A program made the position numbers and the translations under genes. From positions 62,001 through 126,000 of the forward strand of contig NZ_JAIOJZ010000020.1 of assembly GCF_020404845.1 (NCBI RefSeq): a DNA stretch of 64,000 nt, read 5' to 3'. Under the pieces are notes generated by a model. The model saw nothing but the letters and a program-made list of their open reading frames with translations. It had not been told where the DNA came from and searched no databases. Numbering within the stretch: position 1 is the stretch's first letter; each line of letters begins with the position of its first letter. This document shows, piece after piece, positions 32,755-40,558 of this stretch. This stretch comes from Streptomyces hyderabadensis (GTDB lineage Bacteria > Actinomycetota > Actinomycetes > Streptomycetales > Streptomycetaceae).

Positions 32755-33624
32755 TCAGGCCGGTTCCACCGGGAGCCACAGTTCCGTCGTCGCCGTCGTG
32801 AAGTCGTCCGCGCGCTCCAGGACGGAGACGATCGACGGGCCGGGGCGCAGGCGCCACGGGTTGGAGGGGAACCACTCCGACGCCGTGGCCGCCCAGGTGC
32901 TCTGGAGGGTCTCCGGGTAGGGGCCCGAGCTGCGGAAGACCGCCCAGGTGCCGGCCGGTACCTCGATGGCGTCCAGGTCGTCGGGGGCCGGGGTGCCCCC
33001 GGAGACCGCGACGCCGTGCAGGTAGGTCAGCTCGGTGCCCTCCGCGCTGTCCTGGGCCACGTCGTCGCAGACCTGGAGCAGTCCGGCCGGGTCCGTGTCG
33101 CCGAGCGACTTCAGGCGGGCGTGAGTGTCCTGGGGGAGGGAGGCGATGTGCTCCTGGATGTGCGGGTTGACGCCCTGGTGGATGAGCGGGACGCGGGTCG
33201 CGTGGCCGATCAGGCGGAAGGCGGGGCGGTCGGTGAAGCGGGTGTCCATGGGGGTGCTCCCTTCGACGGTCAGGCGGAACCTGAGCTGCGGCTGTGTCCG
33301 AAGGGGGCCTCCGTCGCGGCGTACCTCGCGCGGGGCGGCGCCGTGGACCGACCGGAACGCGCGTCCGAACGCCTCCGTGGACCCGTATCCGTACCGGACG
33401 GCGATGCCCAGCAGGTCGTCCCCGCCCCGTACGACGTCGGCGGCGGCGACGGTCATGCGGCGCCGGCGGACGTACTCCGACAACGGCATGCCCGCGAGCG
33501 ACGAGAACATCCGGCGCAGGTGGTACTCGGTGGTGCCGAGCGTCGCGGCCAGCGCGGGGACGTCCGGTTCCTCGCCGAGACGGTCCTCGACCAGGTCGAC
33601 CAGGCGGTTCAGGGCCGAGATCAC
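32755..33624 (-). CDS. AraC-type regulator with GyrI-like effector domain
   Basis: 289 residues from GTG 33622-33624 with a GGGAGG ribosome site. The N-terminal AraC HTH pair is ALAATLGTTEYHLRRMFSSL and GIAVRYGYGSTEAFGRAF. A GyrI-like (AraC_E_bind) domain fills about 125-289 (RLIGHATRVPLIH, GVAVSGGTP, VPAGTWAVFRSSG, ATTELWLPV). Such fusions respond to amphipathic drugs, as in Rob/BltR-type proteins. Converges on the VOC gene. Confidence 0.88.
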   Translation of the reverse strand: MISALNRLVDLVEDRLGEEPDVPALAATLGTTEYHLRRMFSSLAGMPLSEYVRRRRMTVAAADVVRGGDDLLGIAVRYGYGSTEAFGRAFRSVHGAAPREVRRDGGPLRTQPQLRFRLTVEGSTPMDTRFTDRPAFRLIGHATRVPLIHQGVNPHIQEHIASLPQDTHARLKSLGDTDPAGLLQVCDDVAQDSAEGTELTYLHGVAVSGGTPAPDDLDAIEVPAGTWAVFRSSGPYPETLQSTWAATASEWFPSNPWRLRPGPSIVSVLERADDFTTATTELWLPVEPA

Positions 33625-33828
33625 GGGGCCTCCCTTCGGCATCCACCGTGGCAGGGGGCACCGCCACGGCACCCGATCGCTGCGGTTCGGTTCGGTCGGC
33701 GTCTGCCGCCCCGGCCGGTCAGGGGACGGGCAGCCGCGCCTGGCCCGGGTGGCTGCGGAGTCCGTCGAGGACGATCACCCTGAAAGGGGCGGCCTTCGAC
33801 CGGGACGCCGCCCTGCGCATGCACCGGC

Positions 33829-35112
33829 TCACCGAGCAAGCGGTCGACCCTGCGCGGTGGTCACCGCCGGCTGGTCCGGCCACGTGAAGGCGTACCCGGG
33901 GTCGCCCCCGCGGGCCAGACGCACGTAGCGGAGCAGCTCGCGGACGATGCCCGCGTTGCCCATCGCCCAGCCGGGCCGGGGCTCGAGGCCGGACGGGGTG
34001 GACCGGAAGTCGACGTTCGACCAGCGGGCGCCCGCACCGTCCCGGACGGCACGCGCGGTCAGGTCCGCGACCAGGACGTCGGCGAAGTCGAACGCGTCCC
34101 GCTGCTCGGCGATCCGGTCGCAGGCCAGGGCCAGGACGCCCGCGGTGCCGCAGCAGCGGCCGTTGTTGTCCCAGAAGCCGGGGCGCAGCCGCTCGGGGAC
34201 GCCGGAGTGGACGACCGTGTGCCAGCAGCGGTCGGCCAGGGTGGTCCAGGCGGGGTCGGACGTGACGTCGCGCAGGGTGCGGAAGAGCTGGGCGTCACCG
34301 GCCGGGCCGTGGCACCAGCCGTAGCTGACCGGGTCGATCAGGTCCGGGAGGTACTGCGGGGTGGAGTGCGGGGCCAGGAAGCCCTCGGGGCCCGCGGAGT
34401 CGCGGGACACGACGTCGGCCGCGGCGGACAGCGCCAGGCCGAGCAGGTCGGCGCGGCCGGTGGCGGCGCCGACGCGGGCGAGGGCCAGGGCGATGCCGAG
34501 GGTGCCGTGCGAGACGTGGTGCAGGCGGGAGTCGGTACCCGGGCGGTGGGGCCAGTGGACGCCGTGCGCGGTCCGCTCCGCCGTGCGCAGGTACGGCTCC
34601 ACGGCCAGGACGGCCAGATCCGGGTCGCCGCACAGGAGGGCGCCCAGGCCGATGCCCGCGTTGCCGCCCATCAGCTCGAACAGCTCGCCCCAGCGGGTGC
34701 CGTCGAAGCGGGAGCGGACGAGACGCAGGGCGCGGTCCGCTGCCTCGCCGGCGGCCGCGTCGCCCAGTGAGTCGTGGACCGCCCGCAGGACCAGGGCCAG
34801 GCCGGTGCGGCCGAAGTAGAGGGAGTCGTCGTCCAGGTCGTCGACGCGGGCGGCCAGACCGCGGGCCGCGCGCAGGGCGGTGTCGGCGTACGCGTCGTCG
34901 CCGAAGTGCCGCCACGCCTCGAGGAGGACGGGGACGATGCCGGCCGTGCCGTTGTAGAGCGTGGGTTCGTCGGCGTCGTCCGACGGCCTGGTCGGCCAGG
35001 CGAGGCCGCCCTCGCGGGTCTCCCGCGCGGTCCCCGTCAGCCACCGCAGCCCTTCCACCGCGATGTCCTCGACCTCGTCGACCGCCACGACCGTGGTTCC
35101 CGGTGCCGTCAT
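33829..35112 (-). CDS. LanC-like lanthionine-cyclase-family protein with a CCG zinc motif
   Basis: 427 residues from ATG 35110-35112. The seven-fold alpha/alpha toroid is shown by recurring GxxG turns (NGTAGIVPVL, FGRTGLALVL, GGNAGIGLGAL, SHGTLGIALAL, GPAGDAQL, GTAGVLALA, GNAGIVREL). Putative zinc ligands are Cys267 in GWCHG and Cys320-Cys321 in RCCGTAG; His202 in SHG is the likely acid/base. Cys-Cys-Gly replaces the common Cys-His-Gly, as in ProcM-type cyclases, which are unusually tolerant of substrate. No dehydratase gene is nearby. Two co-oriented genes upstream encode a small membrane protein and a Cys-rich peptide, a possible substrate. Confidence 0.88.
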   Translation of the reverse strand: MTAPGTTVVAVDEVEDIAVEGLRWLTGTARETREGGLAWPTRPSDDADEPTLYNGTAGIVPVLLEAWRHFGDDAYADTALRAARGLAARVDDLDDDSLYFGRTGLALVLRAVHDSLGDAAAGEAADRALRLVRSRFDGTRWGELFELMGGNAGIGLGALLCGDPDLAVLAVEPYLRTAERTAHGVHWPHRPGTDSRLHHVSHGTLGIALALARVGAATGRADLLGLALSAAADVVSRDSAGPEGFLAPHSTPQYLPDLIDPVSYGWCHGPAGDAQLFRTLRDVTSDPAWTTLADRCWHTVVHSGVPERLRPGFWDNNGRCCGTAGVLALACDRIAEQRDAFDFADVLVADLTARAVRDGAGARWSNVDFRSTPSGLEPRPGWAMGNAGIVRELLRYVRLARGGDPGYAFTWPDQPAVTTAQGRPLAR

Positions 35113-35161
35113 GGGGTCACTCTCGCATCCGCGAGCGGCCCAAGGGCCCCGGGGGGCGGGG

Positions 35162-35524
35162 TCAGTTCGCCGTCGTCAGGCGGGTGCGGTGGGCACGGCG
35201 TCCGCGCAGGGTATGCCACACCGTCCCCAGGGCCAGCGACTGGACCAGCGCCGAGAGCACGATGCCGCCGACGAGGAACCACACCGGGGCCTCGCCGCCC
35301 CAGCCCGCCTCGCCGAGCCAGGCCACGAAGCCGAAGGCCGGGAAGGTGAACAGGGCCGGCCAGACCCAGATGAGGGAGGCGTCGGGGCCGGTCGTGAAGA
35401 GGGGACCCGCCGCGGCGACGGCCATCGCGCCGCCGACCAGGGCGAGGTAGACCGCCGAGACTCGGTTGGTGACGGTCAGGCGGGTCAGGGTGCGGATCCG
35501 CGTGGTGAGGGTGGTCTTCGTCAT
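35162..35524 (-). CDS. Small membrane protein (SCO4225-like family)
   Basis: 120 residues from ATG 35522-35524. Hydrophobic stretches VSAVYLALVGGAMAVAAAGPL, split at the Ala run, ASLIWVWPALFTFPAFGFVAWL and VWFLVGGIVLSALVQSLALG give three to four helices. I recall a streptomycete family annotated as SCO4225-type membrane proteins. The gene lies 49 bp before the LanC-like gene and after the Cys-rich peptide gene, all on the minus strand. Confidence 0.8.
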   Translation of the reverse strand: MTKTTLTTRIRTLTRLTVTNRVSAVYLALVGGAMAVAAAGPLFTTGPDASLIWVWPALFTFPAFGFVAWLGEAGWGGEAPVWFLVGGIVLSALVQSLALGTVWHTLRGRRAHRTRLTTAN

Positions 35525-35615
35525 CGGGTCTCGCGCTCCCCGGGCTCGTCGTCTGCGTAAGGCTTCCTGCCTCGCTTCCTGTCTCCAGGGTCGGGCCGCG
35601 ACGGGGGCGGGGGCC

Positions 35616-35631
35616 TGAGTACCCGTACTCA
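35616..35631. promoter_or_regulatory. 16-bp perfect palindrome upstream of the small membrane gene
   Basis: TGAGTAC-CC-GTACTCA is fully symmetric and lies about 90 bp upstream of the start at 35524. It could be an operator for the membrane-LanC pair. Confidence 0.55.
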
Positions 35632-35654
35632 AGTCGTACGACGTGACACCCAGG

Positions 35655-35712
35655 GGTGGTCTTCGGCGGCGGCCGTACGGCGGCCGGAGGGCCGGCCGCC
35701 GTCGGACCGCTG
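35655..35712 (-). terminator. GC-rich hairpin after the Cys-rich peptide gene
   Basis: GGCGGCGGCCG and GGCCGGCCGCC-type arms can form several stable stems immediately beyond the TGA of the peptide gene. It may attenuate read-through into the membrane gene. Confidence 0.4.
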
Positions 35713-35717
35713 TCGCG

Positions 35718-35873
35718 TCAGCCGCACTGGCAGGGGCTGCCCGACTGGCAGCCGCAGCCGCAGCCCGAGCCGCAGCCGCAGGCGGCGATCAGCGGCAGGC
35801 TGCGGATCTCGGCGGGCTGCTCGGTGGGGCGTTCCTGTGCGGGGTCGGGCTTCGTGCTGGGGGAATCGGCCAT
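35718..35873 (-). CDS. Cysteine-rich 51-residue peptide (RiPP-precursor-like or metallothionein-like)
   Basis: ATG 35871-35873 follows a near-ideal AGGAGGAACC ribosome site. The peptide has an acidic, Pro-rich first part (MADSPSTKPDPAQERPTEQ), a hydrophobic turn RSLPLIAA, and a tail CGCGSGCGCGCQSGSPCQCG with eight Cys, seven Gly and three Ser in 20 residues. The leader-core look and the LanC-like gene nearby suggest a modified peptide. The CxC pattern could equally bind Zn, Ni or Cu. With few Ser and no Thr in the tail, several lanthionines are unlikely; other Cys chemistry is possible. Confidence 0.72.
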   Translation of the reverse strand: MADSPSTKPDPAQERPTEQPAEIRSLPLIAACGCGSGCGCGCQSGSPCQCG

Positions 35874-36008
35874 GGTTCCTCCTGGAAGCGGGTGCCTGGG
35901 ACCCGGGTGTATGGGTCCATTGCACGCCCCCGGTGGCCGTCGCATCAACGGCGCACGGAAGCGGACACGCGCTCCAATGCGCCGTTGACGCGCGCGGGCC
36001 GCAGGCCT

Positions 36009-36160
36009 TCAGGTTCATTAGCCCCTCAGGTTCATTAGCCCCTCAGGTTCATTAGCCCCTCAGGTTCATTAGCCCCTCAGGTTCATTAGCCCCTCAGGTT
36101 CATTAGCCCCTCAGGTCCGTCAGACCCTCAGGTCCATCAGCCCCCAGGTCCCTCAGCAGC
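36009..36160. repeat. 17-bp tandem repeat next to phoU
   Basis: Six identical units TCAGGTTCATTAGCCCC (36009-36110) are followed by two diverged units (36111-36144) and a partial one. The array ends about 20 bp from the phoU stop. Each unit contains GGTTCATT, which resembles a PHO-box half-site, but the 17-bp period differs from the 11-bp period of PHO boxes. Confidence 0.92.
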
Positions 36161-36177
36161 CGAGGCCCCTCGGACCC

Positions 36178-36867
36178 TCAGGCCCCCTCGACCTGTGTCG
36201 CCGGCTGGATGTCCGACTGGAGGTCGTCCGCGTGCTCGCCGGTGACCAGGTAGACCACCCGCTTGGCGACCGCGACCGCGTGGTCCGCGTAGCGCTCGTA
36301 GTAGCGGCCCAGCAGGGTCACGTCGACCGCCGTCTCGATGCCGTGCTTCCAGCGGTCGTCCATCAGGTGCTGGAAGAGGGTGCGGTGCAGCAGGTCCATC
36401 GCGTCGTCGTCCTGCTCCAGCTGGAGCGCCAGGTCGACGTCCTTGGTGATGATCACCTCGGCGGCCTTCGCCATCAGGCGCTGCGCGAGCTGGCCCATCT
36501 CCAGGATGGTGGCGTGCAGGTCGTGCGGCACCGCGCGCTCCGGGTAGCGCAGCCGGGCCAGCTTGGCCACGTGCTGGGCCAGGTCGCCCGAGCGCTCCAG
36601 GTCGGCCGACATCCGCAGCGAGGTGACGACGATGCGCAGGTCCGTCGCCACCGGCTGCTGCCGGGCCAGCAGGGTTATCGCCCGGGCCTCCAGCTCGTGC
36701 TGGAGGTCGTCGACCTTCTGGTCCGCCTCGATGACGGCCTCCGCCAGCTTCAGGTCGGAGTCGAGGATCGCGGTCGTGGCGCGTCCGATGGCCGACCCGA
36801 CCAGCCGGGCCATCTCCACCAGACCGTCACCGATCGAATCAAGTTCCTCGTGGTACGCGTCCCGCAT
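36178..36867 (-). CDS. phoU: Phosphate signalling regulator PhoU
   Basis: 229 residues from ATG 36865-36867 with a GAGAGGGA ribosome site. Two PhoU three-helix repeats: the first with ELDSIGDGLVEMARLVGSAI and the metal-binding EADQKVDDLQ; the second with the DLERSGDLAQHVAKLARL and YYERYADHAVAVAKRVVYL motifs. PhoU dampens Pho signalling through the PhoR kinase and the Pst transporter. It is divergent from phoR-phoP, with PHO-box-like repeats between them. Confidence 0.95.
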   Translation of the reverse strand: MRDAYHEELDSIGDGLVEMARLVGSAIGRATTAILDSDLKLAEAVIEADQKVDDLQHELEARAITLLARQQPVATDLRIVVTSLRMSADLERSGDLAQHVAKLARLRYPERAVPHDLHATILEMGQLAQRLMAKAAEVIITKDVDLALQLEQDDDAMDLLHRTLFQHLMDDRWKHGIETAVDVTLLGRYYERYADHAVAVAKRVVYLVTGEHADDLQSDIQPATQVEGA

Positions 36868-36975
36868 CAGGATTCCCTCTCGTGCGTCCGTTTCGGGGGC
36901 TCGAAGACGGCTTCGCGCCCCTCGCCGTGCCCCCACGCTTACACGTTCCGGCCTGTACGCGTCCGTTTCCGGCAC

Positions 36976-37012
36976 CCCAAATGAACCGTCCCTGGCTCCA
37001 AGGTGAACTCTG
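36976..37012 (-). promoter_or_regulatory. PHO-box-like direct repeats between phoU and phoR
   Basis: On the minus strand GTTCACC (37002-37008) and GTTCATT (36980-36986) start 22 bp apart, exactly two 11-bp PHO units, with a degenerate unit in between. PhoP controls phoU and phoRP in S. coelicolor from this intergenic region. Confidence 0.65.
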
Positions 37013-37069
37013 GGCGACGAGTGTTCGAGGTCGCACTCCGATGGCTGGGGCCGGACGGTTCGCCGTGCC

Positions 37070-37075
37070 TAACCT
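37070..37075 (+). promoter_or_regulatory. Probable -10 box of phoR, near-leaderless start
   Basis: TAACCT lies six bases before ATG 37082. A weak GGAG lies in between, so a very short or absent leader is likely. Confidence 0.45.
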
Positions 37076-37081
37076 GGAGAC

Positions 37082-38389
37082 ATGGACGTGAACGCGGCGG
37101 TCGCCGCAGTGGCGGCGATCGCCGGAGTACTCACCGGTGTCATCGCCGTGCTGGCGTTCCGCTGGAGCGAGCGGGAGCAGAAGCGCCCCACCCGCACCTC
37201 GCTCCACACCGACCCCGTGCTGCCGCCCGGCGTCGACACCGTCCTGTCCGTACTGCGCTCCTCCGCCGTCGTCCTCGACGAGGCCGACGCGGTGGTCAAG
37301 GCCAGCTCGGCGGCGTACGCCCTCGGCCTGGTCCGGGGCGGCAAGCTCGCCGTCGAGCCCATGCTGCAGATGGCCAGGGACACCCGGCGGGACGGCGAGA
37401 TACGACAGGTCGAGCTGGACCTGCCCCGACGGGGGAACGGGCGGGGGGAGGCCCTAGCCGTGTCCGCACGCGTCGCGCCCCTCGGGTCGCGGCTGGTGCT
37501 GCTGCTGGTCGAGGACCTCACCGAGGCCCGCCGCATCGAGGCCGTACGGCGCGACTTCGTCGCCAACGTGAGCCACGAGCTGAAGACGCCGGTGGGCGCG
37601 CTGTCGCTGCTGTCCGAGGCCGTGATGGACGCCGCCGACGACCCGGAGGCCGTGGAGCGGTTCGCCGGGCGGATGCAGATCGAGGCGACCCGGCTCACCA
37701 ACCTCGTCCAGGAGCTGATCGACCTCTCCCGGGTGCAGAACGACGACCCCCTCGACGACGCCGAGCCCGTCCGGGTGGACGAGCTGGTCGCCGAGGCCAT
37801 CGACCGCTGCCGGCACGCGGCCGGCACCAAGCAGATCACCATGGCCGCCGGCGGCACGGCGGACCTGCACGTACGCGGCAACCGCGGCCAGCTCGCCGCC
37901 GCCCTCGGCAACCTCGTGGAGAACGCCGTCAACTACTCGCCGGCCCGCACCCGCGTCGGCATAGCCGCCCGCCGGGTCGCCGCCCCCGGCGGCGACCTGA
38001 TCGAGATCGCCGTGACCGACCAGGGCATCGGCATCTCGGAGAAGGACAAGGAGCGCGTCTTCGAGCGCTTCTACCGCGTCGACCCGGCCCGCTCCCGGGC
38101 CACCGGAGGCACCGGTCTGGGTCTCGCGATCGTCAAGCACGTGGTCGCCTCGCACGGCGGGGAGGTCACGGTGTGGAGCGCCGAAGGCCAGGGCTCCACC
38201 TTCACCCTGCGACTGCCGGAGGCGGGCCCGGCCCGCGACCGCGCGCAGCAGCGGTCCGACCGCGCCGGACTCGACGACGAGACCGAGCGGCCGTCCTCAT
38301 CCCCCCATGCATCTCCTGCATCTCCCGCATCTCCTGCATCCCACACATCCCCGTACGAATCTTTCCCCGCCCCGGAGGTCCTTCCGTGA
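37082..38389 (+). CDS. phoR: Phosphate-sensing histidine kinase PhoR (SenX3-like)
   Basis: 435 residues. One N-terminal membrane helix (AVAAVAAIAGVLTGVIAVLA) is followed by a PAS-like region, the HisKA dimerisation helix with SHELKTP (His near 165), and a catalytic domain with N-box NLVENAVNYS (near 276), DQGIGI (near 313) and GGTGLGLAI (near 343). It phosphorylates PhoP under phosphate limitation. Its last residues are a small Ser/Pro/Ala repeat (HASPASPASPASH) encoded by a CATCTCCTG-type repeat. Its TGA overlaps the phoP GTG. Confidence 0.95.
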   Translation: MDVNAAVAAVAAIAGVLTGVIAVLAFRWSEREQKRPTRTSLHTDPVLPPGVDTVLSVLRSSAVVLDEADAVVKASSAAYALGLVRGGKLAVEPMLQMARDTRRDGEIRQVELDLPRRGNGRGEALAVSARVAPLGSRLVLLLVEDLTEARRIEAVRRDFVANVSHELKTPVGALSLLSEAVMDAADDPEAVERFAGRMQIEATRLTNLVQELIDLSRVQNDDPLDDAEPVRVDELVAEAIDRCRHAAGTKQITMAAGGTADLHVRGNRGQLAAALGNLVENAVNYSPARTRVGIAARRVAAPGGDLIEIAVTDQGIGISEKDKERVFERFYRVDPARSRATGGTGLGLAIVKHVVASHGGEVTVWSAEGQGSTFTLRLPEAGPARDRAQQRSDRAGLDDETERPSSSPHASPASPASPASHTSPYESFPAPEVLP

Positions 38390-39066
38390 CCCGTGTGCTC
38401 GTCGTCGAGGACGAGGAGTCCTTCTCCGACGCCCTGTCGTACATGCTCCGCAAGGAGGGCTTCGAGGTCGCCATCGCGACCACCGGCCCCGACGGACTCG
38501 ACGAGTTCGAGCGCAACGGCGCCGACCTCGTGCTCCTCGACCTGATGCTGCCCGGCCTGCCGGGCACCGAGGTCTGCCGCCAGCTGCGCGGCCGCTCCAA
38601 CGTCCCCGTGATCATGGTGACGGCCAAGGACAGCGAGATCGACAAGGTCGTCGGGCTGGAGATAGGGGCCGACGACTACGTCACCAAGCCCTTCTCCTCC
38701 CGCGAGCTGGTCGCCCGCATCCGGGCCGTGCTGCGCCGGCGCGGCGAGCCGGAGGAGGTCGCCCCGGCCGCCCTGGAGGCCGGTCCCGTCCGGATGGACG
38801 TCGACCGGCACGTGGTGACCGTCGGCGGCACCAAGGTCGACCTGCCGCTGAAGGAGTTCGACCTGCTGGAGATGCTGCTGCGCAACGCCGGCCGGGTGCT
38901 GACCCGCATGCAGCTGATCGACCGGGTGTGGGGCGCCGACTACGTCGGTGACACCAAGACCCTCGACGTCCACGTCAAGCGGCTGCGCGCCAAGATCGAG
39001 CCCGACCCGGGCGCGCCGCGGTACCTGGTGACGGTGCGCGGGCTGGGGTACAAGTTCGAGCCGTAG
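38386..39066 (+). CDS. phoP: Phosphate response regulator PhoP (OmpR family)
   Basis: 226 residues from GTG 38386, overlapping the phoR stop (GTGA), with GGAGG ten bases upstream. The receiver has the acidic pair VEDEE, phospho-Asp52 in LLDLMLPG, and Lys101 in VTKPF. The C-terminal OmpR-type winged helix has LPLKEFDLLEMLLRNAGRVL and the recognition helix region TKTLDVHVKRLRAKIE. Master regulator of the Pho regulon, also influencing antibiotic production and nitrogen genes. Confidence 0.96.
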   Translation: MTRVLVVEDEESFSDALSYMLRKEGFEVAIATTGPDGLDEFERNGADLVLLDLMLPGLPGTEVCRQLRGRSNVPVIMVTAKDSEIDKVVGLEIGADDYVTKPFSSRELVARIRAVLRRRGEPEEVAPAALEAGPVRMDVDRHVVTVGGTKVDLPLKEFDLLEMLLRNAGRVLTRMQLIDRVWGADYVGDTKTLDVHVKRLRAKIEPDPGAPRYLVTVRGLGYKFEP

Positions 39067-39085
39067 GCCGGGCCGGTCCACCGGA

Positions 39086-39132
39086 ACGACCGAAGGGCGG
39101 GGCCTCGTGGAGAGGTCCCGCCCTTCGGTCGT
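39086..39132. terminator. Strong bidirectional terminator between phoP and the lipoprotein gene
   Basis: A stem of about 21 bases (ACGACCGAAGGGCGGG and its complement) closes around GTGGA. It lies between convergent genes. Confidence 0.9.
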
Positions 39133-39160
39133 ACGTGGGTGCGTCCGTACGGTACGGCGC

Positions 39161-39913
39161 TCAGTGGCCGGCTTCGGTGCCGGTGCCGGTGCCGGTGCCC
39201 GCGTCCGTGCCCGCGTCGGTGCCCGCGTCGGTGCCCGTGCCGGTTCCGTCCGTCTCGCCGGTGGACTCGCCCGTGCCGGTCCCGTTCGTCTCGCCGTCCG
39301 CCGGGGTGCCGGAGGACTCACCGTCGGACGGCTCGCCCGAAGTCTGCGCGGAGGCCTCCCCGGAGGGCTGCGCGGAGGCGCCCGGGGCCGCCGGGGTCTC
39401 GCTGGGGCCCCACTCGGAGAAGTAGCTCTCGGCGGGGACGACGAACGCGCGCAGGCTCACGGCGCCGGTCTCGCTGAAGGTGAAGGTGATCTTCTGCGCG
39501 TTGCCGTCCCGGATCGCCTCGCGGCTGCTGGGCAGGACGGCGGCGGCGTTGTCCTTGCCGCCGAGGACCAGGGAGCCGCCGGCCGGGACGGTCAGGTCGC
39601 CCTTCTCGCCCTTGGCGGGCTTCAGCTCGGCGGACTTGTCGGTTCCGGCCACGGTGACGGACTCGAGGGTCTGGTCCTTGTCGCCGCCGTTGAACAGGGT
39701 GGCGGAGACCACGGCCGGGCCGGTCGACTCCAGGTCGGGCTGGGTGATGACGACCGCGTTCTGGATCTTGATGTCGCCGACGGACGTCGCAGCGTTGTCC
39801 GGCTTGATCTCCAGCGTCTGGGCGTTGTGACCGGCGCCGCACGCGGCGAGCGAGGCGATCGAGAACGCGATGGCGGCGGCGGCGAGGGCACCGCGTCGAA
39901 GGCTGCTGCTCAC
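39161..39913 (-). CDS. Secreted lipoprotein with Thr/Gly/Asp repeat tail
   Basis: 250 residues. The signal peptide ends in a lipobox ASLAACG with Cys25, so the protein is probably membrane-anchored. The middle (about 30-165) is a beta-rich domain like DUF461/PCuAC-type copper chaperones in streptomycetes (VVSATLFNGGDKDQTLESVT). The last 60 residues are Gly/Thr/Glu/Asp-rich repeats (GTGTDAGTDAGTDAGTGTGT). A His-Met copper site is not obvious. Confidence 0.82.
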   Translation of the reverse strand: MSSSLRRGALAAAAIAFSIASLAACGAGHNAQTLEIKPDNAATSVGDIKIQNAVVITQPDLESTGPAVVSATLFNGGDKDQTLESVTVAGTDKSAELKPAKGEKGDLTVPAGGSLVLGGKDNAAAVLPSSREAIRDGNAQKITFTFSETGAVSLRAFVVPAESYFSEWGPSETPAAPGASAQPSGEASAQTSGEPSDGESSGTPADGETNGTGTGESTGETDGTGTGTDAGTDAGTDAGTGTGTGTEAGH

Positions 39914-40558
39914 GGCGGCGGCAACTCCTTGGACTCGAGCGGGGTGGCGGCTACGGATAAAGCCGCCCTAAGTGGCTGTCAGCGGCCTTAGGCTACCGAG
40001 CCGTTCTCGGGCCGCCGCACCCGACCCTCCCCCAAGACATCCCGCTTCGCCCGGCAGGCGGTAGGCCCGGACGGGGTACGGGTGCCGTCCCGGCGGGGTG
40101 CGGACGGGCCGTTTTGCCGCTCGTACTCGTCCGACATTCAGCTATGAAGCCCTCCGCCATACAGGTCGCTGATCGCTACGCGAAATTTCCGTGAAGGAAT
40201 GCGCGGACGGCCGGGGAATTGATCACCGGTGGGGCGGACGGGGCGGCTCGTGATCAATTCCGGATTCGTCCGGAACCCCGTCACGGCCACCGAACGGAGT
40301 AGCGGAAGTCGCACGCGTGGAACCGGACATATCGGGATCTTCGGGCGGGTGGAGAGGGCTCCGGAGGTGTGTGACGTGCGTGTTTCGCCCGGCCTGGAGA
40401 GCCGCTCCGACCTGCGAATACTTTCTTCCGCCAGCCCGGCGCAGCACGTTCCGGTCGCTGTTGTCAAGCCCCGAGATATGCCCTGACCTGCGAAAACGCC
40501 ATTCAGAAGACGCCGTTTCCGTGTTACCCTGGATAGCCACGGAAGGGGTACCTGTCAC
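39914..40558. other. 645-bp gene-free region upstream of carD
   Basis: No ORF here has convincing codon bias or a ribosome site; GC is lower than the flanks from about 40130 on. It holds a perfect long inverted repeat (40215-40261). Near the carD end, TTACCCT at about 40524-40530 could be a -10 box about 30 bp upstream of the ATG, and GGAAGGGG is the ribosome site. Confidence 0.5.
40215..40261. promoter_or_regulatory. Perfect 12-bp inverted repeat in the carD upstream region
   Basis: GGAATTGATCAC (40215-40226) and GTGATCAATTCC (40250-40261) are exact complements separated by 23 bases. It may be a two-site operator, or a hairpin in a long 5' leader. Confidence 0.6.

Noticed and set aside
33625..33828. 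Small ORFs between the AraC-type and LanC-like genes
   Set aside because: Several short frames exist on both strands, but none has a start with a ribosome site or a Cys/Ser/Thr-rich core that would make it a lanthipeptide precursor.
36009..36144. CRISPR array
   Set aside because: The units are directly abutting 17-mers without unique spacers, and no cas genes are near.
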